Shown here: positions 47,701 through 58,800 of the stretch, in pieces
How positions within the stretch are numbered: position 1 is the stretch's first letter
How the letters are laid out: each line of letters opens with the position of its first letter
NCBI GenBank assembly: GCA_964035545.1
Contig: OZ037766.1
Location: 11,479,722-11,543,721 of the forward strand
Length of the DNA stretch: 64,000 nt
Direction: 5' to 3'
Source: Bugula neritina
Taxonomy: Eukaryota; Bryozoa; Gymnolaemata; Cheilostomatida; Bugulidae
The notes under the pieces: model-generated
Seen by the model: only the letters and a program-made list of their open reading frames with translations
Databases searched by the model: none
What the model was told of the DNA's origin: nothing
Translations under genes and position numbers: made by a program

Positions 47701-50700
47701 TCTTCATCTACCTTGATCTCCAGTCAGCCATAACCTCCCATCCCAGGTCTGTCTGAGAGAAATTAAAATATTCTGGCTTTGAGAACTTTGTTTTAATAAG
47801 ATTATCACCAATACTGTAGTTAAATTCAACTTTGTATAAAAGTATAAATTATTAAAATTTTGTTTAAAAAGTTTCTTAAAAACCCTATAGATTGGACTCT
47901 CTTAGCAGAGGTGTAGTTGGCAGCATTTCTGCTGTCTATTGAACTAAACACCCAACAGTAGCCAGCCAGGTATTTCACCTTACTGCTAGTACAGCAGTGC
48001 AAACCTTGGCACACCTTACTAAGGTTATTTAAAACCTGGCTTTATACAGTATAAACGCTTTGAAACCTTTAGTAAGGAAGATGTATGGCCTCACTAAAGT
48101 CCTTGAATTAAATTTTATTATTTTTAGTGTAAGGGTAATTTAAAATGCAATGACTACAGCTGCCTTGTGTTTGAATTTTTATGATGAATGCATGTATATA
48201 AAGCTTTTGCCTTTTTAGTACGAAGATAGAACCCAGCACCTGAGAAGAGCTCTGGATATCACAGAATTAGGAAAAAGTATAGAAAACATCATGTCTGGTA
48301 CAACAGACAAAACCTCTTTCTCCACAAATGTTGGTTATCACAGGTTAGTTTATGGCACAAACCTACTCTTTATTTTCTAGATTTTTGAAAATGATTCTTT
48401 TAGATGGATTTGTGATAATTGTTGTATGCAGGATGTTATGATGTGCATGTAATATGGTCGTGTTGAAAATGGTAACTCAGAAAATAATATTTAAATGTAT
48501 TGCAGTACGCATGATAAACTATAGCACTAGTAGAATAAGTTGCACATTAGAATGGAGTGTAATTATCTAGCAAAAAATAGTTTTAGCCAGGGAGGATTTC
48601 TAATAGGATATGTAAAATTGAGAGAATATACTACTTTGTTAGAATGTAGCATTTTCATAGTTAGATTATCTAAGCACACACATGTCCAGCTTTGTATAAT
48701 GGTTATGTATAGTCGTAGCTTGGCGTCCTCACCTATGCTGAGGAGAATGTACAGGTAATGTATTATATCTTACAGCTTCTCAAAAATGCTTCCATATTGC
48801 TAGATGAATATTGAATAGCTTTTGTATTAGTTTTCACCATGTGAACTGGTTTATACGTTTTAGAAGCATGTGTGCACCCTAACTGCACTGTAACTTTCGT
48901 GAGCTTTCATTGAAGCCGATAAAAGCTATGATTTTCCATTTGTGTCAGTTTTACAGCTGCGTGTAGTGTGTGTGCAGAAACTAACTGTTTTAATGAAACC
49001 AATCTTTTTTTGCTAGCATCAACACATGCTTGCCATCAACTCTATGCATATTATCCATATTTATTGAAATATGTTGTATATTGTAAGCTGTGTTTGCTGT
49101 TATATCCAGTAGTGTTTTGCTATGATTTCTGTAGAACTAGACAGCTGTCTTCCACCAAAGGTGAAGGTGAAATACTTAGTCCAAACGATTCCACCAGCAC
49201 AAACAGTACTGGTGTGTTTGATCTTTCATATATTCTTTTATTTACTCGTATATATCTCATATTAACATATTTACATTTACAAAAGGGTATTAGGCATTTC
49301 TTTCTAAATAAGAATCATACATGTTTTACCTAGTTCATATTGTCCATCTTAATAACCTCCTCCCCAACCCAGTTTGGTTTGGCAGTTTTGTCCTACGGGT
49401 GGAAAAGGGGAAGCATGTGTCAAAGGTCTTTTATACCTTCACTGGAAAAAGTACAACTACAAAGTTTCAATTCGTTTCACCTTTATAGCTTTACTGTATA
49501 ATCGCTACTTGATGACCTTTGAAAACGTAATGAATCTCATAGAAGAGATCATTTGGAAATTTGAAACTTTATTTAGTGGTTTTCTAGTAAATCGTTTGAT
49601 CAGCTAACTAATAATTAAATGATGATATCCACAAGGATTTATCATTCCCTTTGACTATATTTTGAATTCCTTTTGACTATATTATGAATTCGGGAAAAAT
49701 CATTACAAGACAACAATTTTAATGAGGAGCTTTTGCAATGCAAAGCAACTCGGCCAAATAGTATTTTTGACTAAAAATCTTGAAAGTATAAACGCACCTT
49801 AGACCTTATGGCTAGTTTCCAGTAAAATAATATGTTCCAGTTAAACAGTTCCAAACTAACAAGTCCAGACTTAGAAAACTAGTTAATGATTGAATTCATG
49901 TAAGGCTGGAGTTCTAAAAGTTAGTTTGCAACTTTCAAAGCTACAGCCAGCATCAATAAAAAGCATGCATTTTGTGTTTCCCAATTCCTTTGCATCGGCT
50001 TATAGCTTTTTGAAGCCATCCATGACATGATGTTGTGACTACTGTAATTTCTCTTGTGAGGAAGTAATGATCCCAACCATGACTTGATATGTGTGGAAGA
50101 CAACTCCTATATCCAATATAATATAATATTATGCAGAATTAGAAGTGTAAATTAACCATTATGTTAATAGCAGCGTATTATTTCAGCATTCAACAGTCTG
50201 ACATACGACAGTGGCTTCTTCACTATGCAGTTATCCACACCGAAATCAAATTCACTAGTAACTAAAGCTCCTATTGCTGAAACTACTAAGAAAGTTGGCA
50301 GATTTGCTGTTGGGGTTGTGCAAGAACGACCTGGTAAATAAACATTAATTATATATAGTTTTGGTGAGAATACACATTTTTGTTGAACTCGCTATGTGAA
50401 TTTGCATATTTGCTTTCTAGTTTACTAAACTCTGTAACATTCATGAAACTAAATAAGCAATTGCTAAATTTTCAGTAGAAGTTAGGTCATGGGTATGTAT
50501 GTAGTTGTTGTTCAACAAAATAATGTCATGATGACAAGCTAATAGGATTTTGTTGTGCTGGAGAAAGCTTAGCCAGCCGTAGATAGTGTTATCTCCCAGT
50601 TAGTGACTATGATTCCAGAGAGTCAACCTGGTACATTTGTTACACAAAGTATTCACACAGTTGAGCAGCACGTCACTGTGCTATTTCCAACGTAGCAAAT

Positions 50701-51777
50701 GTATTATACTTCATTCTGAATTTCACTCATAATTTAGATTATTGTTAAGCTTTCATTAGGTTTCAGTAAGTTTAAACCTTGCCTGTCAGCACATTATTAT
50801 TGTAGTGAAGTTTAGGTATTGATAAACTCTGTGTGTGTTGCAGCCCGCTTGCCAGTGACGCCTCTTTCTACGCAGCTACTGGGTGTAGCAGAAGACAGTC
50901 CAACTACTGATCAGGTATTCGCTGCATCCGATGTGACCTTAACCCCTGGGAACGACAACCCCCAAGATTCTTTGACTTCTGAGAAGGACAATTCCCAAGA
51001 TTCCTTGGCTCCTGGGAAGGACAATTCCCAAGATTCCTTGGCTCCTGGGAAGGACAATTTTCAAGATTCCTCAAATCATAGGAATAACAACTCCCTCGAA
51101 TCTAATGCAGATAACTCAGGCCCAACTTATCGAACAGATTTATCCCCCCTGTGCAGACATCCCCAATGTGCAATAGAGTATGAAAACGACCTGCATATAG
51201 CAGATATGAAAGCAAGGTAGATCTATACCATTACATGTGATTTTACTATGTTTAGTACTGTTTTTTTTTTCTTTTTTTGCTGCAATGGTTGATATAAATG
51301 ATTGATTGCTATTACAGACAAGCTTCTGAATTGGCTAACTTAGAGATGAGACATAGAAGGGAGTTGGAGCATTTCATCATCAGGCGAAAAACTGTTGCGT
51401 TGTATCGAAAGAGCTGTCCAGCTTGCTCTGTCCTTCACGATAAATATTCTTTATGTGACGTCCACAACGCAGCTCTTACTTTGTTACACCCTGACTCACT
51501 TAGTTCTGAGTCTAACTCTCCTAAATCAATAACTAGATCAAAAGAGGTGATAGAGTTTGTTTCTGGTGTGTTGAGGCAGAATAGTGGAGGAACTGTTAGG
51601 AAATCTCGTCACAACTCAATGGAGCAACTTATGCAAAATATGAAAGACAGCAAAGAAAAGGATTCTGGCCTACAAGAATTACACAATAAGGTACTTTCAA
51701 CCACGGAAGAGAAGAATTTAATAGCAGAGTTGGGTGCTCATCAGCTAAGTTTTTTCTCCCATTATCTAAATCCTTAA
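38736..51777 (+). CDS. WNK: WNK (with-no-lysine) Ser/Thr protein kinase, 18 exons
   Basis: WNK kinases activate SPAK/OSR1 to control cation-chloride cotransport. Exons: 38736-39170, 39549-39712, 40266-40486, 41283-41440, 42891-42979, 44436-44646, 44779-45024, 45731-45789, 45912-46077, 46563-46701, 46871-47142, 47482-47565, 48219-48343, 48713-48754, 49135-49211, 50187-50333, 50844-51216, 51318-51777. All phases close; 3468 nt gives 1155 aa. Kinase domain about 115-370: [11 protein letters not shown] with catalytic Lys125, Cys142 in VAWCEL where other kinases have lysine, HRDLKCDN (236-243), DMG (257-259), activation loop S267 and T271, [22 protein letters not shown]2-like domains at about 370-455 and 528-615, RFAV at 868-871, coiled coil at the C-terminus ([11 protein letters not shown]). 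Residue spacing K125 to C142 equals K233 to C250 in WNK1. It is short compared with vertebrate WNK1. The C-terminus may be longer (see 51686-52385). Confidence 0.95.
39067..44500 (+). CDS. WNK: WNK kinase domain exons
   Basis: Exons 1 to 6 encode the catalytic domain. Visible landmarks are the Gly-rich loop with the relocated lysine ([12 protein letters not shown]), [69 protein letters not shown] and [21 protein letters not shown]. Compared with WNK1, Leu369 of DLG is Met258 here, and activation-loop Ser382 is Thr271, while Ser378 is kept (S267) and Leu371 is kept (L260). Confidence 0.94.
41082..41142 (+). repeat. Left arm of an intronic inverted repeat flanking a WNK kinase exon
   Basis: GAGGTAGGTGTAGTAATGG and the next bases to GTTCTAGAT match the reverse complement of 41860-41914 at all but a few positions over about 47 bp. 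The match decays over another 15 bp. The WNK exon 41283-41440 lies between the two arms. Confidence 0.85.
41775..41914. mobile_element. MITE-like element, right arm of the intronic inverted repeat
   Basis: The element starts GCAGTAGTGGAGAAATTGAGA and ends with its near reverse complement (TCTCAGTTTCTCCATTACTGC), so it has terminal inverted repeats of about 20 bp and a length near 140 bp. Its right end is the partner of the copy at 41082-41142. No transposase is present and I could not define a target duplication. Confidence 0.55.
44436..46701 (+). CDS. WNK: WNK PF2-like (OSR1-C type) domains 1 and 2
   Basis: Exons 44436-44646 and 44779-45024 hold the autoinhibitory-type domain: [28 protein letters not shown] aligns with the WNK pattern LKGKHKDNEAIEFxFDLERD..VAxEMVxSGxx. 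Exons 45912-46077 and 46563-46701 hold a second such fold: [19 protein letters not shown].., [21 protein letters not shown], then [17 protein letters not shown]. In known WNKs these domains bind RFxV peptides and regulate the kinase. Confidence 0.8.
50187..50333 (+). CDS. WNK: WNK exon with RFxV docking motif
   Basis: This exon encodes ..[20 protein letters not shown] followed by [15 protein letters not shown] at residues 868-871 fits the RFx[V/I] peptide that binds the conserved C-terminal domain of SPAK/OSR1 and the PF2 domains of WNKs. The phases are G|CA in and G| out. Confidence 0.85.
50844..51216 (+). CDS. WNK: WNK exon with in-frame 33-bp tandem repeats
   Basis: This exon contains about four tandem 11-residue units, [11 protein letters not shown] and variants ([22 protein letters not shown]), between roughly 50950 and 51085. 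Two adjacent DNA units are nearly identical, which suggests recent expansion. The region is otherwise low in complexity and should be disordered. Confidence 0.85.
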
Positions 51778-52385
51778 ACCAAAGTAACCAACATTCTAAT
51801 GAATTGTTGAAAAATAGAGTTGCAAATGAGTTGATTTCTTCACACAACTCTGTGTTGAGAGAAGTAAATTCTATGGAGAGGTCCATAACTAATGACAGGT
51901 AAAAGTTGGTTGCTAGTAACTGTGCACTCCTTATTCTGTATTTTGTTAACATAAATATATATAGTATAGTCCAAGTATTACTTATTGCTACAAGAAATAT
52001 TTATACTGCTCAGGATTTTATTTGAATATTTCTGTACTATGCATTATTTACCTGTGCCACTAAAAATTCAGCTGGGTAGCATTGGTTGTTTACTTTTGCT
52101 ATTTTATACTATTTTTGGATTGTAGCTTTTTAACTAATTGTGCACATAAAACTTAGCTTTATATATGCATATAATTTATTAACTTATATTATAAAGAGCC
52201 ATTATTCATGTTTGCTTATGCAATTCTAGTCATATGATTTACATCATGTGTTATCTTGCCTTTCTGTCCTCCATTTTTATGCCAGGAAACTATTTGGCTT
52301 ACGAATGTTCCGCACAGCAAATCACTATGCTATGGCTATGATCTCCAGCTCAACTGCAATAAATTCTTTACCAAAACTGAACTAA
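51686..52385 (+). CDS. WNK: Possible WNK C-terminal extension in another frame (frameshift or alternative end)
   Basis: After the WNK stop at 51775-51777 a different frame is open from 51690 to 51898, reading (from 51760) [20 protein letters not shown] and on to SMERSITNDR. It ends in a good donor (GACAG|GTAAAA). An acceptor (ATGCCAG) at 52279-52285 opens an exon with matching phase (KLFGLRMFRTANHYAMAM...) to a stop at 52383-52385. A one- or two-base slip in the TTTTTTCTCCC run at 51750-51760 would join the WNK frame to this one. It could be a real frameshift, a sequence error, or chance. Confidence 0.4.
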
Positions 52386-52869
52386 ACAGATTTTTAGCAG
52401 TGATGCTTGTATATTTTTTCATTACATGTCATTAGTTGAAACATAAACATAGAGTAAATAGTTGCTAAGCAAAAATGGTTAGCACTTGGATAGTGCCCAT
52501 TAGAATGTTTTACAAATAGTTGGTTTAGTTTTAATGTAACATTATAATATGACCATATAACATAACTAAACTAAATTCTTGCATGCGGTTACTACAGAAA
52601 GCATTGTGATTTAATTATATAGAATAAAATAATAAAAGCACCCAGAGAAAAATATGTATAGAATATAAAACCCAGTGTGATGGGAAGGCAAGTGGAATAT
52701 TATATTTTGTGATGTACTGCTTGTTAGAATATGGGCATGCTTCATAAATTACCAACCAATGAAAATATGTGTTACACAAAGTGCTCAGTAAACATGATAG
52801 GGTTCTAGACCCTCTCAGTTCCAACACAGAGTAATGTGCGAGTATATCTGCTTCTGGTTATAATTTCTG
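52386..52869. other. Convergent 3' ends of WNK and the module-repeat gene
   Basis: Only about 0.5 kb separates the two convergent genes. Plus-strand AATAAA occurs at 52623-52628 and 52631-52636, and a minus-strand ATTAAA at 52614-52609. If these are used, the two 3' UTRs overlap or nearly touch. I see no coding sequence in this gap. Confidence 0.5.
52623..52636 (+). terminator. Candidate WNK polyadenylation signals
   Basis: Two AATAAA hexamers at 52623-52628 and 52631-52636. A third AATAAA at about 52358 lies inside the possible extra exon, so which is used is open. Confidence 0.4.
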
Positions 52870-55800
52870 TCATCGCTTCAGCTGATGTGGCGAAACGTTT
52901 AGCTACAAGAAAAAAATAATGGTAAATTTTCACAAAGCTTCTGGTGGTATTAGTACAAGAGAAGTACACTGGAGTAAATTTTGAACAATTCTGTTTCTGG
53001 TGGGAAAAGTTATTACAACAACTAACCGTGAAACAGGCAAAGCAAATAAGCAAGTTTGTGTGATAGCCTACTTATAATAGAATGATGATTGCATAAAGCA
53101 GTGTAGTTGAAAGCTACAATTTAAATTTAGCAATTTGATTTCATCTTCTGTCACAAGACTAACCACCAAGTAATCTTGCAGTGTAAAAAGTGCTACCCCT
53201 AGCTTGGTGATGTCTTCTATATTTCAGCTGAATATAAATTTTTCTTTTAAATTTGAGACAAGTAACAAAACATGATAGTTTTTACAGCTCACAGTTTACT
53301 AAGAAACTGAAATACGGCCAAATTTATGCTGATGATATATAAATTCACATTGCCTATTCAAAATTTAATTATATGATTATATTATGCTCTAAAGTCTAAA
53401 ATTTTAAAACATGGCAGAGTGCTGTCGCAAAATATACCTATTTAAATACTATATGTTAGTATATGAAGCAGCCTAGATAAAATAAAAAGATAAAGAAATG
53501 TAATTGAGTAAAACTTGATTTGTTATAGCTATATTCACGATGAGACAAAGCACAACACTCAAAATAAGTTATTCTACTACAGAATGGACAGTTTGAAATA
53601 AACTAAATGTAGACACAACCAAAATTAACAGTTGGTAATCACACTGAGTAATTAATCCAAGTTAAAAGTAGAAAACAATTATCCAGAAAGAAAATCACTA
53701 GCAGAAATTAGGTTATAATAATTGTTAGGCATAGCAAAGTAGATGGGTTTATACGCTGTCGGCAGAAAATTTCAAGCAATTTGACACAACAATCATTGAG
53801 CTATGCCTTCATAGCTGCTCTATCTAACTCAGTATAACTGAGGGTATTTTGTGTTATGGGTTGGCAGAGTAAATCTAAGCTTCAGCAGCTGTAATATTTC
53901 AATTAGAATCAATGATATTCAAAGAATTTGTTAGCCAGTGTACTGGTGTATTGGTTACCAATTGATATTGCATTTACAACTGAAAGGACCAGGGAAACAT
54001 TCTTCATGGACTGAGACTTGACCCCTGTGTAACATTGACAGTGAAATAACAGAGAAAATCTAAGCCGCAACTACCATATGGTACGAATTGGTTAGCATAC
54101 TGAGAGGAAAGACAATTCCTGTTAGGCTGTGTTAATCACTACAGTAGCAACAGTTGTTCTACACACGTCTCTTACCGAACTAGCCACCTTAGATGGCGAG
54201 TGTTTTATGTAACCATCTTTGGGCGCTGCCAATTGCTGAAATCTAATAAAATGCAGCTAGAAGTAAAACTATTCTTCTAGAAGGTGAGTCAGCACACGGT
54301 ATATGATACAGGTACTAGTACAAACTAATTATAGGCTATTGTTAATATCAGGTATAAATGTTTTATAAAACATATTCTCATAAATAGTAATTTGCTATAC
54401 TCATAACTAAAAACTACCGTGATTTTAACATTATAATTTACAATTCCTCAAAAATTAGTATTTAGAATATTTAATTGAACCAAAAAATGTTAAGTATTTA
54501 CAAAGACACATGCTTGGTATTAAATTTTCAAAAGACTCTATATGGATAGCTTTGTATTGTGTATTTGTGTTAAAAGTGTAAATAAAAATCAAATAGAATT
54601 TATAGCATATTTTGCAGCTTAAATATATGTTTGCAAATTTCTGTGATAACTATTACATATATTTTAGCAGAATATCTTGTCAGCTTTCAAGAACAACTCC
54701 TTCCCTGATTGTAATTAATGTTTGAATTTATAAACTTTATCTGATAACTCATTATTGTGACCAGAAAAATATTTTATAACGCATTCTTGTAGATATGCTG
54801 CTCCCCATGAGATGTATGTATATTAGTATATACTTACTTATTCATTAGCTCCTTAGCAGTGCCATTCACTGGCATACACTCATTCTCATTTATATCCGAA
54901 GAACTTGTAACTGCTGGACTGATTTCTTCCTGCTCAGCAACTTCTGATGCAGCTTCATTAGCTTCGGAGGCTTCATTGGATGAAGGGGCTTCATTAGCTT
55001 CGGGGGCTTCATTGGCTGCAGGGGTTTCATTTGCTGCGGGGGTTTCATTTGCTGCAGGGGTTTCATCTTCACCCTCCTTTTGGCTGATAACTGAGGGTGG
55101 TCTAAGAGGAGTGGGAGTTGGCTATAAATTAAAACAAAATTCACTTAGGTCTAGAGATTATTCCCATTCACGTACAATGCAACATAGATTAATATCAAGG
55201 AACAAAATTTAAAAACTGGTGAAACTTACATTTTTTTTACAAAAAAGTGAATTGAATACTATATGCAACTTATACAACATAACAAATCATAGTAAGAGCT
55301 GCATACTTTGGAAATGGTCTTAGAGGGACGATGTGAAGCAGCGGGGCTATTCTCATAAGATCTGAATTTAGACATGATGTTTTTAGTAGTGCCTTGTTCA
55401 GGAAGCTCATTGCGTTGTAAGGTTGTGTCGGCTCGTACCACGTCATCTCTCACCTACAACACAAATGGATAGTAATTACTATTCTTAATAAATAAAGACG
55501 ATCATTTTTATGTCTTAAAGCAATATTCATCAACCCTCTCAGAGGGTGTCTATTGCTTTATTAACTGTTAATTTCATAAGAAGAATATTTTAAAGCGCTA
55601 TTGTCTTTTGACCAGTTTTACAGTTATTAATTTTTTGTTATAAGCATGTTTTCCAAAAAATATAAATTTAGAACTTTTTAAAGCCTTTTTGTTATAAGCT
55701 TCGTTTTATTTCATACTGTATGCTTCTCCTTCAGCAGATATTAGGAAACCAAATTGCCTTTGTGTTACAAGGTTGACTTATAGTAGCTACACATTACTAG

Positions 55801-58800
55801 AAGACTGATATGAAAAGGTGCGGGTAATACACTTACAGTAGCACTGGCAATGTACTTACAGTAGTGCTAGTAATATACTTACAGTAGTGTTAATAGTACA
55901 CTTAGGAAGCAGGCGTGGTCTAAGGGTTAGAAATAAAGTGCAAAGTAAACACGGAGCCCGAGCCCGAGTAAAGACCATTGGCGATGTTAGGAAGAGCATC
56001 CAGTAATAATTGCTCCTTTACCCAATGTGAATAAGTCCTTAGTTCGCTTTAAAAAACCTTTCTATCAGGGGTTTCTCACAGGGTTGGTGACTATAAACCT
56101 GTGTGAGTGAATACTGGTGATATACTTACAGTTGGTGTACTTTCGAATTCTCCGGCTTCAACTTTCGGTTCAATAGGTTCATCAGACACTGCTGCAGGGG
56201 CTGCAGGAAACCCCTTTGCACTGTATGCCGTTTTTCCAGCCATTATATGAAGCTTGGTGGGAGTTGCCTACCAATTGTAGAGAGTAGTGTAACCAGTGTT
56301 GAAATATGGCACTTTATAGTTTTAGTATTGACATGGTGGTGGGTAAAAAATGCTCAATGCTAGTGTATTTTGACTATTACAATAATATTAATAATTGCAG
56401 AAATGCTGAAATCAATAAACACAAAGGTGTGAAGTATATATTAGTAGAAGTTAGATAGAAGATTTTCAATCAGATGAAAACCAAGAACGTCTTGAAAAGC
56501 TCTAATGATATAAATATTGAAACATATTTTTTGTATAAACCCCTTTCATTAAAATTAGCATTATATGCCAAACTTTAAACCATAGCAATGCTTGCAAATT
56601 TTCGAGTTATTTTTTTTAAGTTTTTACAGTTGCACATAGCATATAAAATTAGTGTAATCAACTTTATAATCAGCAATTCATAAACTATTCTATCCAGTTT
56701 ATGAGACATAATTGCATTCTTTATCAAAAATAATAAAGCTAAACTAGATATTATATGTTATGGTCTTTTTTAAAGATGCTGAACTAACAATCATAAATCG
56801 AAGATTAGTTCAGTTTTAGCAAACAGAACAGCAGAAGAGAGACTTATCAAAGCAATCAAATCGACCAATAAATGAATCACAACAGCATAACCATCACCAA
56901 TTATAAAAAAATCAATAGTTTGTAATCAAGAAGTGAAAAGTGTAAAGGAAGACACAATAGACGAGCAGAGAGAGAGCTCGGAGAAAGATTCACGACAATA
57001 ACTGGATAGAAGTTGCAGAGCAAGCGGCTCAGCAGCGAAGCACTCATACTTTGAGGCTGATGCCGGATGGAACATACGATGCCGTCTGTTTACTAGCTAT
57101 ATTATGATACTGCGACTGTCTTTGGCGAGTTACGCCTTCCGATGGAAGGAAATACTCAGGTGTAGAGTCAGACTCTCTGACCACATCTGTAAGTTCTACG
57201 GGGCTATTCTCATACGTCCCTAGCTCCTCCAGTTCAGGCATAACGGTCTCCTCATTAATAATACTAGTTAGATCGTTAGGTATTGGCCGTAAGGGTGTTG
57301 GCGTGGGCTGAGTACATAAACAGTCAACGTTTCTTAAATAATTTAAATACATTCTTTTGTTTTATAGTTTTTCATAAGTTCCACTAAAAAAGGAATCATC
57401 TCCACTCTACAGCTTTAAAAAACAAAACTGGTATAGCTGAACGTGTTTTTAATATCATTTGTGAATTACTCCTTGGATTCTTTTAGATATATTATTTAAA
57501 GAGTTTGTGTAGGCACCTAAAGATTGCTTTCATTTAGAAATTGGAACTATAGGCATTGTGCAAAAGGATAAGAGAATGGTGTAAATGTTAATAGAATTAG
57601 ATACATGTATCGCTAGAAACGTGCACTACTATCAGTTCCCCCTTCCTTGCAGCTAGACTAAATTATATTCATTGTTTTACAAATATAACCAAGTTTTGTA
57701 GGCGCAAACTTAGATGAAGCATTAAGCATACCTTAGAAGACACTCCTGAAGGCTTGTAAGTGGAAACCTTTTGACTTTCTAGAGTTTTAAACTGGCTCAT
57801 TAGTGTTTTAGCAATACCTACACAAATATTTAAAAATGACACCAAAGTGAAAATAATGTAAATTTAAAATAAAATACTTCATACTATAATGATTATAAAG
57901 TAGTGAAGAAAGCAAAGATGACAAACAATGAAATGAAACGTTATGTGGACATGGTGCAGTGGACTTGCTATTTGGTGTAGTTGATTTGAATTGTATAAAA
58001 GGCATAAGGGCCATTGTAAATGTGATAAACTATAGTAGCACCACATATACTACATTGATCAGTTGAACTATAGTTAACAGCTGGCACGGTATTTGTAAGT
58101 TTTTATCAACATTATGAAATCCCGGTTTAAAAATTTAAAAAATGCGTGTATTCCAATAGTAACAAAGCGGTATAATAGCTCATGACTGAAGGGAACATTT
58201 GAAAACCTAGTAGGATAATGAAATAAAGGCATAGGCTAAGTAAAAGTAAAGCTCGCAGAAAATATTAAAAAATAGAACATTTGTAAGGCAAGTAAAATAA
58301 GTTATTGCTCTGGACATGTGCTATCATGAGTTGCACTGCCCTTACTCCCCTTAAGTGAATTCTACAGTCTCTAACTGAGCATACATAAAATATGCACTTC
58401 ACCAGGACTATTTAAGTCATTTAATTCAATTTAAATTTACTCCAGTTAAAATGAAAGCTTTTGCTTCTCAAAGTAGTTACTGCACAAAAATCTACATCCT
58501 TTAAACATTACTTTCATGCCATTTGCATATATTAAATGCACTCAGATTAATTTAAAATATGCTCTGCAGAAATCAGTCACAAACAATAATCTAACCTGTT
58601 TCAGGCAATTCTTGCTCGTCCAATCTGTCTTCTTCACGAACCACATCTGTTCGTTGCACAGGTTGATTTTCATATTCACCACTCTCAACCTGTTACAACA
58701 CACTCGTTTTAAGGTATAGCAATGCCATTATACTATCAACAAAAATAACTATTCTATATTTCATTAGTAATAAAACATATTTTGGAGTAGAATAAGTTGA

